A stretch of DNA of 64,000 nt from Micromonospora narathiwatensis. Lineage in GTDB: Bacteria > Actinomycetota > Actinomycetes > Mycobacteriales > Micromonosporaceae. The notes beneath the pieces were generated by a model. That model was not told where the DNA came from, searched no databases, and worked only from the letters and a program-made list of their open reading frames with translations. The position numbers and the translations under genes were made by a program. Numbering within the stretch: position 1 is the stretch's first letter; each line of letters begins with the position of its first letter. The DNA lies in contig NZ_LT594324.1 of NCBI RefSeq assembly GCF_900089605.1, positions 4,836,001 to 4,900,000 on the forward strand, written 5' to 3'. Below, one piece after another: positions 17,088 through 25,818 of this stretch.

Positions 17088-17220
17088 GGTACGCGCCGGA
17101 CCGGCTCGGCCAGCCAAAAGGGCGTCCCGACCGGGTGACGAGGGCCACGCTGGTGCGGGCCGGGCGGGCTCCCTAGGGTCGTCCGGTGGACAGCGGTTAA
17201 CAAACCTTCCTGGAGGACGG

Positions 17221-18483
17221 GTGCGCGGCCTGCGGCGCTGGTGGGACGACACGGCCGGCGGCCTGCCCGCCACCTTCTGGTATCTCTGGTCCGGCCTGCT
17301 GATCAATCGGGCCGGCGCCTTCGCGATGCTGTTCCTCTCGCTCTACCTGACCGCCGCGCGCGGCGCCTCCGCGTCCCTCGCCGGGTTGGTGGTCGGGGCG
17401 TACGGGGCGGGCGGGGCGGTCGGGACGCTGATCGGCGGGGTGCTGGCCGACCGGTGGGGCCGGCGGTCGACCCTGCTCGCCGCGCACCTCGGCGCGGCCG
17501 GGCTGATGGCGGGACTGGCGTTCAGCCGGCACCTGGCGGTGATCGCCGTGCTCGCCGCGCTGGTCGGGGTGGTGCACTCGATGCCCAGCCCCGCGTTCGT
17601 CGCGGCGATCGTGGACGTGGTGCCCGAGGAACGCCGTTCCCGCGCCTTCAACCTCCAGTTCTGGGCGTTCAACCTCGGCATGGCCGTGGCGTCACTGCTG
17701 GCCGGTGTGCTCGCCGAGGCCAGCTTCGTCGCGCTCTTCCTGGTCGACGCGGCGGCGACCCTGGCCGCCGCGGCCGTCATCGCGCTGAAGGTCCCGGAGA
17801 CGCTCGCCCGCACGGCCCGCGGTACCCCGTCCGGCCCGGGTCGGCCCGGCCGGGTCCGGCGTCCCGGTCTGCACACCGCGTTGACCGACCGCACGTTCCT
17901 GGTCTTCGTCGGGCTGACCTTCCTGCTGGCGGTGCTGACCATGCAGACCTCGACGATCATGCCGCTGGCGATGCGCGCAGACGGCCTGCGCCCGTCGGCG
18001 TACGGGCTGGTGGTGGCGCTCGGCGGCGCGCTGATCGTGGCCGGGCAGCTCTTCGTGCCGCGGCTGATCGAGCCGTACCGGAAGTCGAGCGTGCTCGCGG
18101 TCTCCACCGGGCTGATGGCGCTCGGCTTCGGCGCCCTGGCCGTCGCCGACCACCTGCCGGTCTACCTGGGCGCCGCGGTGGTCTGGACGATCGGCCAGAT
18201 GCTCGCCGCACCGCCGAACGCGCAGATCAACGCGGACCTGGCGCCGCCGCGGCTGCGGGCGCGCTACCAGTCGGTCTTCTATCTGACCTTCCCGGCCGCG
18301 TCCTTCGTGGCCCCGGCGCTGGGCGGGCTGAGCCTGCAACACCTGGGCGACCGGCACTGGCTCGTGGTCGGCGGGCTCGGCGTCGTCGCGGCGGTCGGTC
18401 ACCTGCTCGCCGGGCCGCCCCGGGAACGCCGGGTCGCCGCCCTGCGGGAGTCGCAGCGGGAGGCGGAACTGGTCCGCGGCTGA
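17221..18483 (+). CDS. MFS transporter (second of tandem pair)
   Basis: 420 residues from GTG 17221, preceded by TGGAGG. Twelve or so helices, MFS signature GGVLADRWGRRSTLL. It aligns along its length with the upstream transporter: TFWYLWSGLLINRAG versus SFWYLWTGTLINRLG, VDVVPEERRSRAFNLQFWAFNLG versus VDVVPEKDRLRAFSLNYWAINLG, and LIVAGQLFVPRLI versus LIVVGQLFVPKLI. This is a tandem duplication with substantial divergence. The open frame runs up to 16786 inside the first gene; the paralogue alignment fixes the start at 17221. Confidence 0.9.
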   Translation: MRGLRRWWDDTAGGLPATFWYLWSGLLINRAGAFAMLFLSLYLTAARGASASLAGLVVGAYGAGGAVGTLIGGVLADRWGRRSTLLAAHLGAAGLMAGLAFSRHLAVIAVLAALVGVVHSMPSPAFVAAIVDVVPEERRSRAFNLQFWAFNLGMAVASLLAGVLAEASFVALFLVDAAATLAAAAVIALKVPETLARTARGTPSGPGRPGRVRRPGLHTALTDRTFLVFVGLTFLLAVLTMQTSTIMPLAMRADGLRPSAYGLVVALGGALIVAGQLFVPRLIEPYRKSSVLAVSTGLMALGFGALAVADHLPVYLGAAVVWTIGQMLAAPPNAQINADLAPPRLRARYQSVFYLTFPAASFVAPALGGLSLQHLGDRHWLVVGGLGVVAAVGHLLAGPPRERRVAALRESQREAELVRG

Positions 18484-18495
18484 GCGGGATACGCC

Positions 18496-18531
18496 GAGCG
18501 CCCACCCCGACCTGCGTCGTGATGGGCGCTC
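18496..18531 (+). terminator. stem-loop after MFS pair
   Basis: GAGCGCCCA (18496-18504) pairs with TGGGCGCTC (18523-18531) around an 18-base loop, 13 bases past the stop. Confidence 0.55.
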
Positions 18532-18852
18532 GCACCGTACACCCGGCGGCGGCGGGCGACACTCACCCCCGTAAGCGTCGCCCGCTCGCGCCGCCGGTTC
18601 CTCGGATGGCACCGTCCCCCAACGGCGTACTCCACCCGATCCATCGCGCCTCGCCTGCGCGGATCTGATCGATCCACCGCTCCCCCGAACGATTACAAGC
18701 GCGGCACGGTGCAATAAAGTTAGTTCGCCCGGATTCTGGATTCAACTCGGATTGCTGTCTCGCCCGTCACAGCGGGTCGGTGATCCGGCGGCTCCACTCC
18801 GGGTCTCTCCGATGACCAACCGCGATTTCCCGCCGGCCATTCCCCTAAACCC
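18532..18852. other. intergenic tract, no gene seen
   Basis: 321 bases between the MFS stem-loop and the 3' end of the Rho_N/H1-like gene. An AT-richer patch lies near 18690-18750. I see no plausible ORF, RNA gene or repeat. Confidence 0.5.
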
Positions 18853-19851
18853 TCAGGCGTCTTCCCGTTCGGGTGACTCGGTGCGGAAGAAGTTGCTCTG
18901 CCGGCCGTCCCGGAGCTGTTCCTGGTAGATCAGGTTCAGCCGGCGCAGGTCGAACGTCCGGAACCAGTCCTCCCAGGTGATCTCCCGGATCCGGCTGCTC
19001 TCCCGCCACCCCGGGATGTTGAACGTCAGCACCCCGGGCCGGCCGTCACGCTCGGTACCGGCGATGGTGGCCGGCTTGGCGCCCCGGGCCCGCGCCCAGC
19101 GCTGGATGACGTCGTGGTTACGGGTCACCAGGCTACGACCCGGACGCTCGGGACGATCGGCCAGCGAGGTGATCTGCTGGGACGACCGGACCGACCGACC
19201 CGCCCGCGCCGGAGCCGCCCTGGCCGCCGTACCCCGGGCGGCGGTGGCCTTGCGCGCCGGCGCGGCCTTGCGCGCCGGCGCGGCCTTGCGGGCCGGGGCC
19301 GCCTTGGCCGCCGTACCCCGGGCGGCGGCCCCCTGGGCGGTCGCCTTTCGGGCGGGCGCGGCCTTGCGGGCGGGCGCGGCCTTGCGGGCGGGCGCGGCCT
19401 TGCGGGCGGGCGCGGCCTTGCGGGCCTGAGTGGCCTTGCGGGCCGGTGCGGCCTTCCGCGCCGGAGCCGCCTTCGCCCGGGCACCGGTGGCCTTCGCGGC
19501 CGGCGCCGCCTTGGCGCGCGGGGTCGCCTTCGCCCGTTGGGTCGTCTTCTTCGCCGCGGCGGCCTTCTTCGTGGCGGCGGCCCGCCCCGCCGGTCCGGTG
19601 CTCCGTCGGCCCGCACCCCCACCACGGGTTTCCGCCCGCAGGGTGCGGACCAGTGTCTTCACCAGGTCCAGCTTGCGTAGGGCGGAGATTCCGGCGATCC
19701 CGCGCCGGCGGAGCTGGCTGCGGATGTCGTCGACCCGCATCCGGGAGATCGCGGATTCGGAGACGCCCGGGGTGCCCGGGGTCTGGTTGCCGGCTTGCCG
19801 CCTGGTCCTCGTCGCAGTCGTGCCGCGACCTGAGCTGTTGCGCTGAGCCAT
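18853..19851 (-). CDS. Rho_N / histone-H1-like basic repeat / conserved C-terminal domain protein
   Basis: 332 residues from ATG 19851 (MAQRNSSGRG). Residues 33-70 form a Rho termination factor N-terminal-like domain (MRVDDIRSQLRRRGIAGISA). Residues 91-220 are an extremely basic low-complexity tract of PARKA/AKAAP repeats like bacterial histone-H1 homologues, suited to nucleic-acid binding. Residues 243-326 form a separate globular domain (TRNHDVIQRWARARGAKPA, GVLTFNIPG, ITWEDWFRTFDLRRLNLIYQ). I recognise it as a small widespread domain often mislabelled 1,4-alpha-glucan branching enzyme. It is probably a nucleoid-associated or RNA-binding protein. An upstream frame extension to 20043 is rejected because it overlaps the YbjN gene. 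Confidence 0.82.
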   Translation of the reverse strand: MAQRNSSGRGTTATRTRRQAGNQTPGTPGVSESAISRMRVDDIRSQLRRRGIAGISALRKLDLVKTLVRTLRAETRGGGAGRRSTGPAGRAAATKKAAAAKKTTQRAKATPRAKAAPAAKATGARAKAAPARKAAPARKATQARKAAPARKAAPARKAAPARKAAPARKATAQGAAARGTAAKAAPARKAAPARKAAPARKATAARGTAARAAPARAGRSVRSSQQITSLADRPERPGRSLVTRNHDVIQRWARARGAKPATIAGTERDGRPGVLTFNIPGWRESSRIREITWEDWFRTFDLRRLNLIYQEQLRDGRQSNFFRTESPEREDA

Positions 19852-19899
19852 GGGACACGCTCCTCGACAGTCCGTCCTCGGCCCGCGGTGGGTCCCAAG

Positions 19900-19922
19900 T
19901 GCCGCACCGCGCGGTGCGGGCA
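19900..19922 (-). terminator. palindromic stem-loop after YbjN gene
   Basis: CCGCACCGC (19902-19910) and GCGGTGCGG (19911-19919) form an 18-base perfect palindrome, flanked by TG/CA, just past the stop of the YbjN-like gene. Confidence 0.5.
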
Positions 19923-19928
19923 TACCCG

Positions 19929-20462
19929 TCAGGACGGGTCCGAACCACCGGAGGCGGAGATGGTGCCGGTCGACGGCGCGAAGAGGTGGGCGAAGGCGGC
20001 CAGGTTGGCCGTCGACTCCCCCCGCTTGACCCGCCACTCCCACTCCCGCCGGATGGCGGTGCCGAAGCCGATCTCCAGCATGTTGTCGAAGGACTCGTCG
20101 GCGTACGTCAGCACGGCGCCGAGGAGCCGGTCCAGCTCGTCCTCGTCCACCCCGGCCAGGTTGACCCGTCCGGTCAGATAGACGTCGCCGACCGCGTCGA
20201 TGGAGAAGGACACCCCGTACATCCGGGCGTTGCGCTGGAGCAGCCAGGCCCAGAGTTCCTCACGGCGCTCGTCCGGCTGGCGCATCACGAACGCCTCGAT
20301 CCGCAGCGCGTGCTCGCCGACGATCAGGTTGCAGATCGTCCTGAGCTTGTGCGTCCCCGGCAGGGTGACCGCGTACGACGCCTCGCCGGTGGATTCCCAC
20401 TCCAGCTCGCGCTCGGCGCAGACCGACTCGATCAGCGCGGCGATCTCACTCCGACGGCTCAT
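19929..20462 (-). CDS. YbjN domain-containing protein
   Basis: 177 residues from ATG 20462 (MSRRSEIAALIESVCAERELEWE). The type III secretion chaperone-like YbjN fold is suggested by HALRIEAFVMRQPDERREELWAWLL, RNARMYGVSFSIDAVGDVYLTGRVNL and DELDRLLGAVLTYADESFDNMLEIGF. It lies 47 bases downstream of mshA on the same strand, the same order as Rv0486-Rv0487 in mycobacteria. A folding or regulatory role for MshA or the neighbouring genes is possible but unproven. Confidence 0.85.
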   Translation of the reverse strand: MSRRSEIAALIESVCAERELEWESTGEASYAVTLPGTHKLRTICNLIVGEHALRIEAFVMRQPDERREELWAWLLQRNARMYGVSFSIDAVGDVYLTGRVNLAGVDEDELDRLLGAVLTYADESFDNMLEIGFGTAIRREWEWRVKRGESTANLAAFAHLFAPSTGTISASGGSDPS

Positions 20463-20509
20463 CGCACCCACTCTACGGCCGGCGGCCCGGCCACGCCGTG
20501 GGCGACGGG

Positions 20510-21871
20510 TCACCAGGAGCAGGACAGGGCGGGGTCGCAGAGCCGGCCGGTGAGCCGGGCCCGCTGCTCGGCGATCGCCTCCCCGTACACGGCGAGCAGT
20601 CCGGAGACCGTGCGGTGCCAGGAGAAGTCGCGGGCGTGCCGCTGCGCGCCCCGGGCCAGGGCGGCCCGGCGCAGCCGGTCCGGCAGCAGCCGAGCCAGCG
20701 TACGGGCCCAGTCGACCGGGTCGTGGCCGTCGATCAGCACGCCGCTGACCTCGTCGCGTACGGCGGTGACCAGGCCGCCCACGGCGGCGGCGAGGACAGG
20801 CGTGCCGCACGCCTGCGCCTCCAGCGCGACCAGGCCGAACGACTCGTTGTACGACGGCACCGCGACCAGGTCGGCGGCCCGGTAGAGGGCGGGCAGGTCC
20901 TCGCCGGTCTGCGGCGGCAGGAAACGCACCCGGTCGGCGACGCCGAGCGAACCGGCCAGCTCGATCAGGGCGGTGGGGCGGTCCAGGCCGCTGCCACTGG
21001 GACCGCCGCAGATCACCACGGTCAACTCGTCGGCGAGCGCTGGCTCCCGCTCGCGCAGCGCGGCGACCGCCCGGATCAGCACGTCCGGGGCCTTGAGCGG
21101 CTGGATCCGGCCGACGAAGGCCACCACGTACCCGGTGGGGGGGAGGCCGAGCCGGCGGCGGGCGGCGAGCATCGCGTCGTCCCGGTCCCCCGGGGCGGGG
21201 CGGAACCGGTCCAGGTCGACGCCGGGCTCCACCACGGTCACCCGGGCCGGGTCGGCGTCGTACCGTCCGACCAGGTCACGGGCCTCGACCCTGGTGTTGG
21301 CGACCAGCCGGTCGGCCTCGGCGACCACCTGCTCCTCGCCGATGACCCGGGCCTTCGGCTCGGGCCGGTCACCGGCGGCGAGCTGGGCGTTCTTGACCTT
21401 GGCGAGGGTGTGCGCGGTGTGCACCAGCGGCACGCCCCAGCGCTCCTTGGCCAGCCAGCCGACCTGGCCGGAGAGCCAGTAGTGGGAGTGGATCAGATCG
21501 TAGTGGCCCGGCGGGCGGGCCGCCTCGGCGCGCAGCACGCCGGCGGTGAAGGCGCAGAGCTGCCCCGGCAGCTCCTCCTTGGTCAGTCCCTCCAGCGGGC
21601 CGGCGGTGACGTGCCGGACGTGTACGCCCGGCGCCATCTCGACCACCGGCGGCAGGTCGCCGGAGGTGGCCCGGGTGAAGATCTCCACCTCGACGTCGGC
21701 CTCGGCCAGCCGTCGGGCGACCTCCAGGATGTAGACGTTCATGCCGCCCGCGTCGCCCGTGCCGGGCTGGTGCAGCGGCGAGGTGTGTACCGAGAGGGTG
21801 GCGATCCGGCGCGGCTGCGGCCACGGCAGGGCGCCTCGCTGACGACCGACACCGGTGTGCAAATCCGCCAC
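20510..21871 (-). CDS. mshA: D-inositol-3-phosphate glycosyltransferase MshA
   Basis: 453 residues from GTG 21871, preceded by the Shine-Dalgarno GAGGGAGC; longer frames upstream lack one. MshA joins UDP-GlcNAc to inositol-3-phosphate, the first step of mycothiol synthesis. The GT4 family is plain: [21 protein letters not shown] at the N-terminus, [29 protein letters not shown], and the donor-binding [23 protein letters not shown] near the end. Mycothiol is the major thiol of actinomycetes. mshD lies 35 kb away in this window. Confidence 0.95.
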   Translation of the reverse strand: MADLHTGVGRQRGALPWPQPRRIATLSVHTSPLHQPGTGDAGGMNVYILEVARRLAEADVEVEIFTRATSGDLPPVVEMAPGVHVRHVTAGPLEGLTKEELPGQLCAFTAGVLRAEAARPPGHYDLIHSHYWLSGQVGWLAKERWGVPLVHTAHTLAKVKNAQLAAGDRPEPKARVIGEEQVVAEADRLVANTRVEARDLVGRYDADPARVTVVEPGVDLDRFRPAPGDRDDAMLAARRRLGLPPTGYVVAFVGRIQPLKAPDVLIRAVAALREREPALADELTVVICGGPSGSGLDRPTALIELAGSLGVADRVRFLPPQTGEDLPALYRAADLVAVPSYNESFGLVALEAQACGTPVLAAAVGGLVTAVRDEVSGVLIDGHDPVDWARTLARLLPDRLRRAALARGAQRHARDFSWHRTVSGLLAVYGEAIAEQRARLTGRLCDPALSCSW

Positions 21872-22041
21872 GTCCGCTCCCTCTGTCACGGTTGATGCCG
21901 TCCCGCACGTCCGGCGCTTCTCGGTCAACCTCCGCGCCGGATGTCATCTTCCCGATCGGGCTTCGGAAATGCGTGCCGGCCGGGTCCGGGCGTGACGGAC
22001 CTCATCGCGGTGGGGCGGCGAGAGCGGGAGAGAATGACCGG

Positions 22042-22821
22042 ATGACCTCCGTCGCCATCGTCACCGGGTCGTCCAGCGGGATCGGCGCGGCCACCGCCCG
22101 CCGGCTGGCCGCCGAGGGTTTCCACGTGCTCGCCGCCGCGCGGCGTACCGACCGGCTGGCCGGCCTGGTCGCCGAGATCGAGGCGGCCGGCGGCGCGGCC
22201 ACCGCGGTGGCGTGCGACGTCACCTCCGACGAGTCGGTCGCCGGCCTGGCCGCGGCGGCCGCCGCCGCGCCCGGCCCGGTCACCCTGCTGGTCAACAACG
22301 CTGGCGGGGCGCGCGGCCTGGACCCGGTCGAGTCCGGCTCCGTCGGTGACTGGCAGTGGATGTACGACGTGAACGTGCTCGGCACGCTCCGGGTCACCCA
22401 GGCGCTGCTGCCCGCGCTGGAGGCGTCCGGCGCCGGCACCGTCGTGATCGTCGGCTCCACCGCCGGGCACGTCGTCTACGAGGGCGGGGGCGGCTACACC
22501 GCCGCCAAGCACGCGCAGACCGCGATCGCCGGGACGCTCCGGCTGGAGCTGTGCGGCCGTCCGGTCCGGGTGATCGAGATCGACCCCGGGATGGTGAAGA
22601 CGGAGGAGTTCGGCCTGGTCCGCTTCGACGGCGACGCCGACCGGGCCGAGGCGGTCTACGCCGGCGTGGCCGAGCCGTTGGTCGCCGACGACATCGCCGA
22701 CTGCATCGCCTGGTGCGCCACCCGCCCGCACCACGTCAACGTCGACCAGTTGGTGGTCCGCCCGCTGGCCCAGGCCGCCCAGCACAAGGTGCACCGGGTG
22801 ACACTGAAGCGCGAGGAGTGA
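22042..22821 (+). CDS. short-chain dehydrogenase/reductase
   Basis: 259 residues from ATG 22042 (MTSVAIVTGSSSGIG). Classical SDR: dinucleotide motif TGSSSGIG, LLVNNAGG, a catalytic Ser in GSTAGHVV and the YTAAKHA Tyr-Lys pair. It is divergent from mshA, as is Rv0484c in mycobacteria. The final codons (KREE-stop) sit in a sequence resembling the 59-bp repeat at 49.5 kb. The substrate is unknown. Confidence 0.92.
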   Translation: MTSVAIVTGSSSGIGAATARRLAAEGFHVLAAARRTDRLAGLVAEIEAAGGAATAVACDVTSDESVAGLAAAAAAAPGPVTLLVNNAGGARGLDPVESGSVGDWQWMYDVNVLGTLRVTQALLPALEASGAGTVVIVGSTAGHVVYEGGGGYTAAKHAQTAIAGTLRLELCGRPVRVIEIDPGMVKTEEFGLVRFDGDADRAEAVYAGVAEPLVADDIADCIAWCATRPHHVNVDQLVVRPLAQAAQHKVHRVTLKREE

Positions 22822-22828
22822 GCCGGGG

Positions 22829-23629
22829 TTGCGAACGGAGGCGGCCCTGACCTCGAAGCCCGTGGGCGTGGTGACCCGGGGGACGACGAATCCGAACCGG
22901 CTCCGGCGGGTGGACAACTGGATCGTCGAGACCTGCGGCGACCCCCTGCGCGCCGCCGCCGACCCGCTGGTCGTCGACCTGGGCTACGGCGCCACGCCGG
23001 TGACCGCCGTCGAGCTGCGGGCCCGCCTCGCGGCCGGGGTCCGCCCGGACGTCCGGGTGGTCGGGCTGGAGATCGATCCGGTACGCGTGGCCGCCGCCCA
23101 GCCCGCCGCCGATCCGCCCTGGTTGGCCTTCGCCCGGGGCGGCTTCGAGCTGGCCGGCCTCCGGCCCGCCCTGGTCCGGGCGTTCAACGTCCTGCGGCAG
23201 TACGACGAGAGCGAGGTGGCCGACGCCTGGCGTACGGTCACCGAGCGGCTGGCCCCGGGCGGGCTGCTGGTCGAGGGGACCTGTGACGAACTGGGCCGGC
23301 TCGGCAGCTGGGTGCTCCTCGACGCGGGCGGCCCGCGCACGCTGACCCTGGCCGCGAAGCTGACCACCCTGGAGCGGCCGGCCCAGTTCGCCGAGCGGCT
23401 GCCGAAGGCGCTGATCCACCGCAACGTCCCCGGTGAGCGGATCCACGACCTGATCCGCACCCTGGACGACGCCTGGCAGGCCGCCGCCGGCTACGCCCCC
23501 TTCGGCCCCCGGCACCGCTGGGTCGAGACGGTCCGCGCCGTCCGCGCGACAGGCTGGCCCATCCTGAACCGCCCCCGCCGCTGGCGCCACGGCGAACTCA
23601 CCCTCCCCTGGCCCACCATCACCCCCTAA
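22829..23629 (+). CDS. SAM-dependent methyltransferase-like protein
   Basis: 266 residues if TTG 22829 is used. GTG 22862 is an alternative, and a CTG at 22847 is positioned after GGAG. The SAM-binding region reads PLVVDLGYGATPVTAVELRARL, then VVGLEIDPVRV, matching motif I and the acidic residue of motif II of class I methyltransferases. FNVLRQYDESEVADAW and LAPGGLLVEGT follow. The substrate is unknown. It starts 7 bases after the SDR stop and is probably co-transcribed. Confidence 0.83.
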   Translation: MRTEAALTSKPVGVVTRGTTNPNRLRRVDNWIVETCGDPLRAAADPLVVDLGYGATPVTAVELRARLAAGVRPDVRVVGLEIDPVRVAAAQPAADPPWLAFARGGFELAGLRPALVRAFNVLRQYDESEVADAWRTVTERLAPGGLLVEGTCDELGRLGSWVLLDAGGPRTLTLAAKLTTLERPAQFAERLPKALIHRNVPGERIHDLIRTLDDAWQAAAGYAPFGPRHRWVETVRAVRATGWPILNRPRRWRHGELTLPWPTITP

Positions 23630-23630
23630 C

Positions 23631-23684
23631 CCTCCCTCCCCTCCCTCCCCTCCCTCCCCTCCCTCCCCTCCCTCCCCTCCCTCC
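23631..23684. repeat. 9-bp tandem repeat, six copies, G-quadruplex-prone
   Basis: The unit CCTCCCTCC is repeated six times right after the methyltransferase stop. The complementary strand carries GGAGGGAGG runs able to form G-quadruplexes. Confidence 0.85.
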
Positions 23685-23693
23685 CCCCAACCT

Positions 23694-23776
23694 CCCCGGC
23701 GATCTTGCACTTTCGGTCGGGACAAAAACGTCTATATGAACACAAAGAGGCCGCCCCAAGTGCAAGATCGCCGGGG
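23694..23776. repeat. long inverted repeat between convergent genes
   Basis: A perfect 19-base arm CCCCGGCGATCTTGCACTT (23694-23712) is repeated inverted at 23758-23776 around a 45-base AT-richer loop containing GACAAAAACG. It may act as a bidirectional terminator for the methyltransferase and murB, or be a dispersed palindromic element. Confidence 0.8.
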
Positions 23777-23814
23777 TGGAGAGGCGAGGGGGAGAGGGAG
23801 GGGGTGGGCGGGGG

Positions 23815-24906
23815 TTAGATGGTGCAGTTGATTAGGACGGGTTCGGGGTGGAGGGGGACGCCGAAGCGGTCGTGGACGCCGTCGCGGATCTCGCGGGCCA
23901 GGGCGACCAGCGCTCCGGTGCTGGCGGTGCCGGCGCGGTTGGTGAGGGCCAGGGTGTGCTTGCTGGAGATGGCCACACCCTCCGGACCCAGGTACCCCTT
24001 GCCGAAACCGGCCTTGTCGATCAACCAGGCGGCGCTGACCTTGACCACGTCCCCGGCACCCGGCCAGGACGGCGGCTCGCCGAGGTCGGCGGCGCGCTCG
24101 CGGAGCAGCTCGTACGCCTCGCGCTCCAGCACCGGGTTGGTGAAGAAGGAACCCACCGACCAGGTGTCCGGGTCGTCCGCGTCGAGCACCATGCCCTTGC
24201 CGGCGCGCAGCCGCAGCACGGTGGCCCGGGCGTCGACCAACGGCACCCGGTCACCCACCTCGACGCCGAGCGCCCGGGCCAGCTCGGCGTAGCGCACCGG
24301 GCCGGACAGCGGGGAGCGGGCCAGCCGGAAGTCGACCGAGAGCACCACCCAGCGGTCGCTGTACTTGAAGACGCTGCCCCGGTACGCGAACCCACAGTCG
24401 GCTGCCGCGATTTGTACGACCTCGCCGTGGGTTCGGTCGTACGCCTGGACGGCGGTGATCGTCTCGGCCACCTCCTGCCCGTACGCGCCGACGTTCTGGA
24501 TCGGCGTGGCGCCGGCCGAGCCGGGGACGCCGGAGAGGCACTCCAGCCCCGACCAGCCCTGCTCGATCGTGGCGGCGACCAGATCGTCCCAGGTCTCGCC
24601 GGCCTCGACGCGTATGGTGACCGTGTCGGCGTCCTCGGCGACGGCCCGGAACCCCCGGGAGCGGAGCAGGACGACGGTGCCGGGGAAGCCCTGGTCGCCG
24701 ATCACCACGTTGCTGCCGCCGGCCAGCACCAGGACCGGCTCGTCCCGCGCCTCCGCCTCCCGCACCTTTTGTACGATTTCCTCGGCGGTGGTGGCGGTCT
24801 CCAACCGGCCGGCGGGGCCACCGAGGCGGAGCGTGGTGTAGCGGGCCAGGGTGGCCGGACCGGTCGGGGCGGCTCCGGTCGTCGGTTCGGCGTAGACGTC
24901 TGACAC
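23815..24906 (-). CDS. murB: UDP-N-acetylenolpyruvoylglucosamine reductase MurB
   Basis: 363 residues from GTG 24906 (MSDVYAEPTTG). It is the FAD/NADPH enzyme making UDP-MurNAc for peptidoglycan. Hallmarks: YTTLRLGGPA, LAGGSNVVIGDQGFPG, GLECLSGVPGSAGATPIQNVGAYGQE, the catalytic Ser region VGSFFTNPVL, and the C-terminal VHDRFGVPLHPEPVLI with the conserved Glu. The open frame continues upstream to 25680, antisense to the next gene, and is rejected. Confidence 0.96.
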   Translation of the reverse strand: MSDVYAEPTTGAAPTGPATLARYTTLRLGGPAGRLETATTAEEIVQKVREAEARDEPVLVLAGGSNVVIGDQGFPGTVVLLRSRGFRAVAEDADTVTIRVEAGETWDDLVAATIEQGWSGLECLSGVPGSAGATPIQNVGAYGQEVAETITAVQAYDRTHGEVVQIAAADCGFAYRGSVFKYSDRWVVLSVDFRLARSPLSGPVRYAELARALGVEVGDRVPLVDARATVLRLRAGKGMVLDADDPDTWSVGSFFTNPVLEREAYELLRERAADLGEPPSWPGAGDVVKVSAAWLIDKAGFGKGYLGPEGVAISSKHTLALTNRAGTASTGALVALAREIRDGVHDRFGVPLHPEPVLINCTI

Positions 24907-24976
24907 GCCTTTCACCCTAGGCTGAGGGATAGCCGCGGCACCCACTGGTGGCCCGGTCACCCCCGGGAGGATTGCG

Positions 24977-25732
24977 ATGAGCAGACTGCACGGCACGAAG
25001 GACTTCTGGATCGGTGCGCTGCGGACGGAGGGTCCCGCCTTCGCCGCCGCGGTCGCCGAGGCGCCGCCGCAGACCCCGGTGCTCTCCTGTCCCGGCTGGA
25101 CGGTCACCGATCTCGCCCACCACCTGACCAGGGCCTGCGTCTGGGCCCGTACGGTGGTGACCGCCGGCGCCACCACCAGGCCGGAGCGGCACGACCCCGA
25201 GCCGCCCGCTGGGCTGACCCCGGCCCAGTGGTACCGCCAGGAGTACGACCAGCTCATGGCGCTGTTCGAGGGGCTGGATCCGGAGGCTCCGGCGTGGAAC
25301 TTCGCGCCCCAGCCGAAGAAGGCGGGCTTCTGGCCACGCCGGGTGGCGCACGAGACGGCGGTGCACCGGTGGGACGCCCAACTCGCCATCGGCGCGGGTG
25401 AGCCGATCGAGGCCAAGCTCGCGGTCGACGGGGTGAGCGAGGTGCTGGACACCTGGCTGCCGGCGGGGCGGCGGATCCGGCCCGGCCAGTGGCACGGGGT
25501 GGTGCAGCTGACCGCGACCGACGCCGCGCAGGACTGGTACCTGCGGCTGCGCGGCGAGGGGGTGGCCCTGTTGGACACCGCGACCATCCTCGACCACGAC
25601 GACCACCACGCCCGGGCCCAGGTCACCGGCACGGCCAGCGACCTGCTGCTGGCGCTGATGGGCCGGATCAGCTTCGACACGCTCGGGGTGGCCGGCGATC
25701 GTCAACTGCTCGACGGGCTGCGGGTGGGCTGA
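24977..25732 (+). CDS. maleylpyruvate isomerase-family mycothiol-dependent enzyme
   Basis: 251 residues. The N-terminal DinB-like four-helix domain has putative metal ligands in DLAHHLTRACVWAR and in RRVAHETAVHRWDAQ, the His/Glu/His pattern of mycothiol-dependent maleylpyruvate isomerases. The C-terminal domain (about 160-250) matches their small sterol-carrier-like region. The exact thiol-transfer reaction is unknown. It is divergent from murB and close to mshA, which fits mycothiol use. Confidence 0.88.
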   Translation: MSRLHGTKDFWIGALRTEGPAFAAAVAEAPPQTPVLSCPGWTVTDLAHHLTRACVWARTVVTAGATTRPERHDPEPPAGLTPAQWYRQEYDQLMALFEGLDPEAPAWNFAPQPKKAGFWPRRVAHETAVHRWDAQLAIGAGEPIEAKLAVDGVSEVLDTWLPAGRRIRPGQWHGVVQLTATDAAQDWYLRLRGEGVALLDTATILDHDDHHARAQVTGTASDLLLALMGRISFDTLGVAGDRQLLDGLRVG

Positions 25733-25818
25733 CCGCACCGGGGCCGGCGGGAGACACCCGTCGACAGCGGGAGATGATCTCCCAGGGGCGGGCCCGTGAC
25801 GAGGTGGTGGTGACCGGG

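Noticed and set aside
19224..19460. Repeat at 19.2-19.5 kb considered as a CRISPR-like or mobile array
   Set aside because: The repeats are in frame and encode PARKA/AKAAP units of the basic protein, with no spacers.
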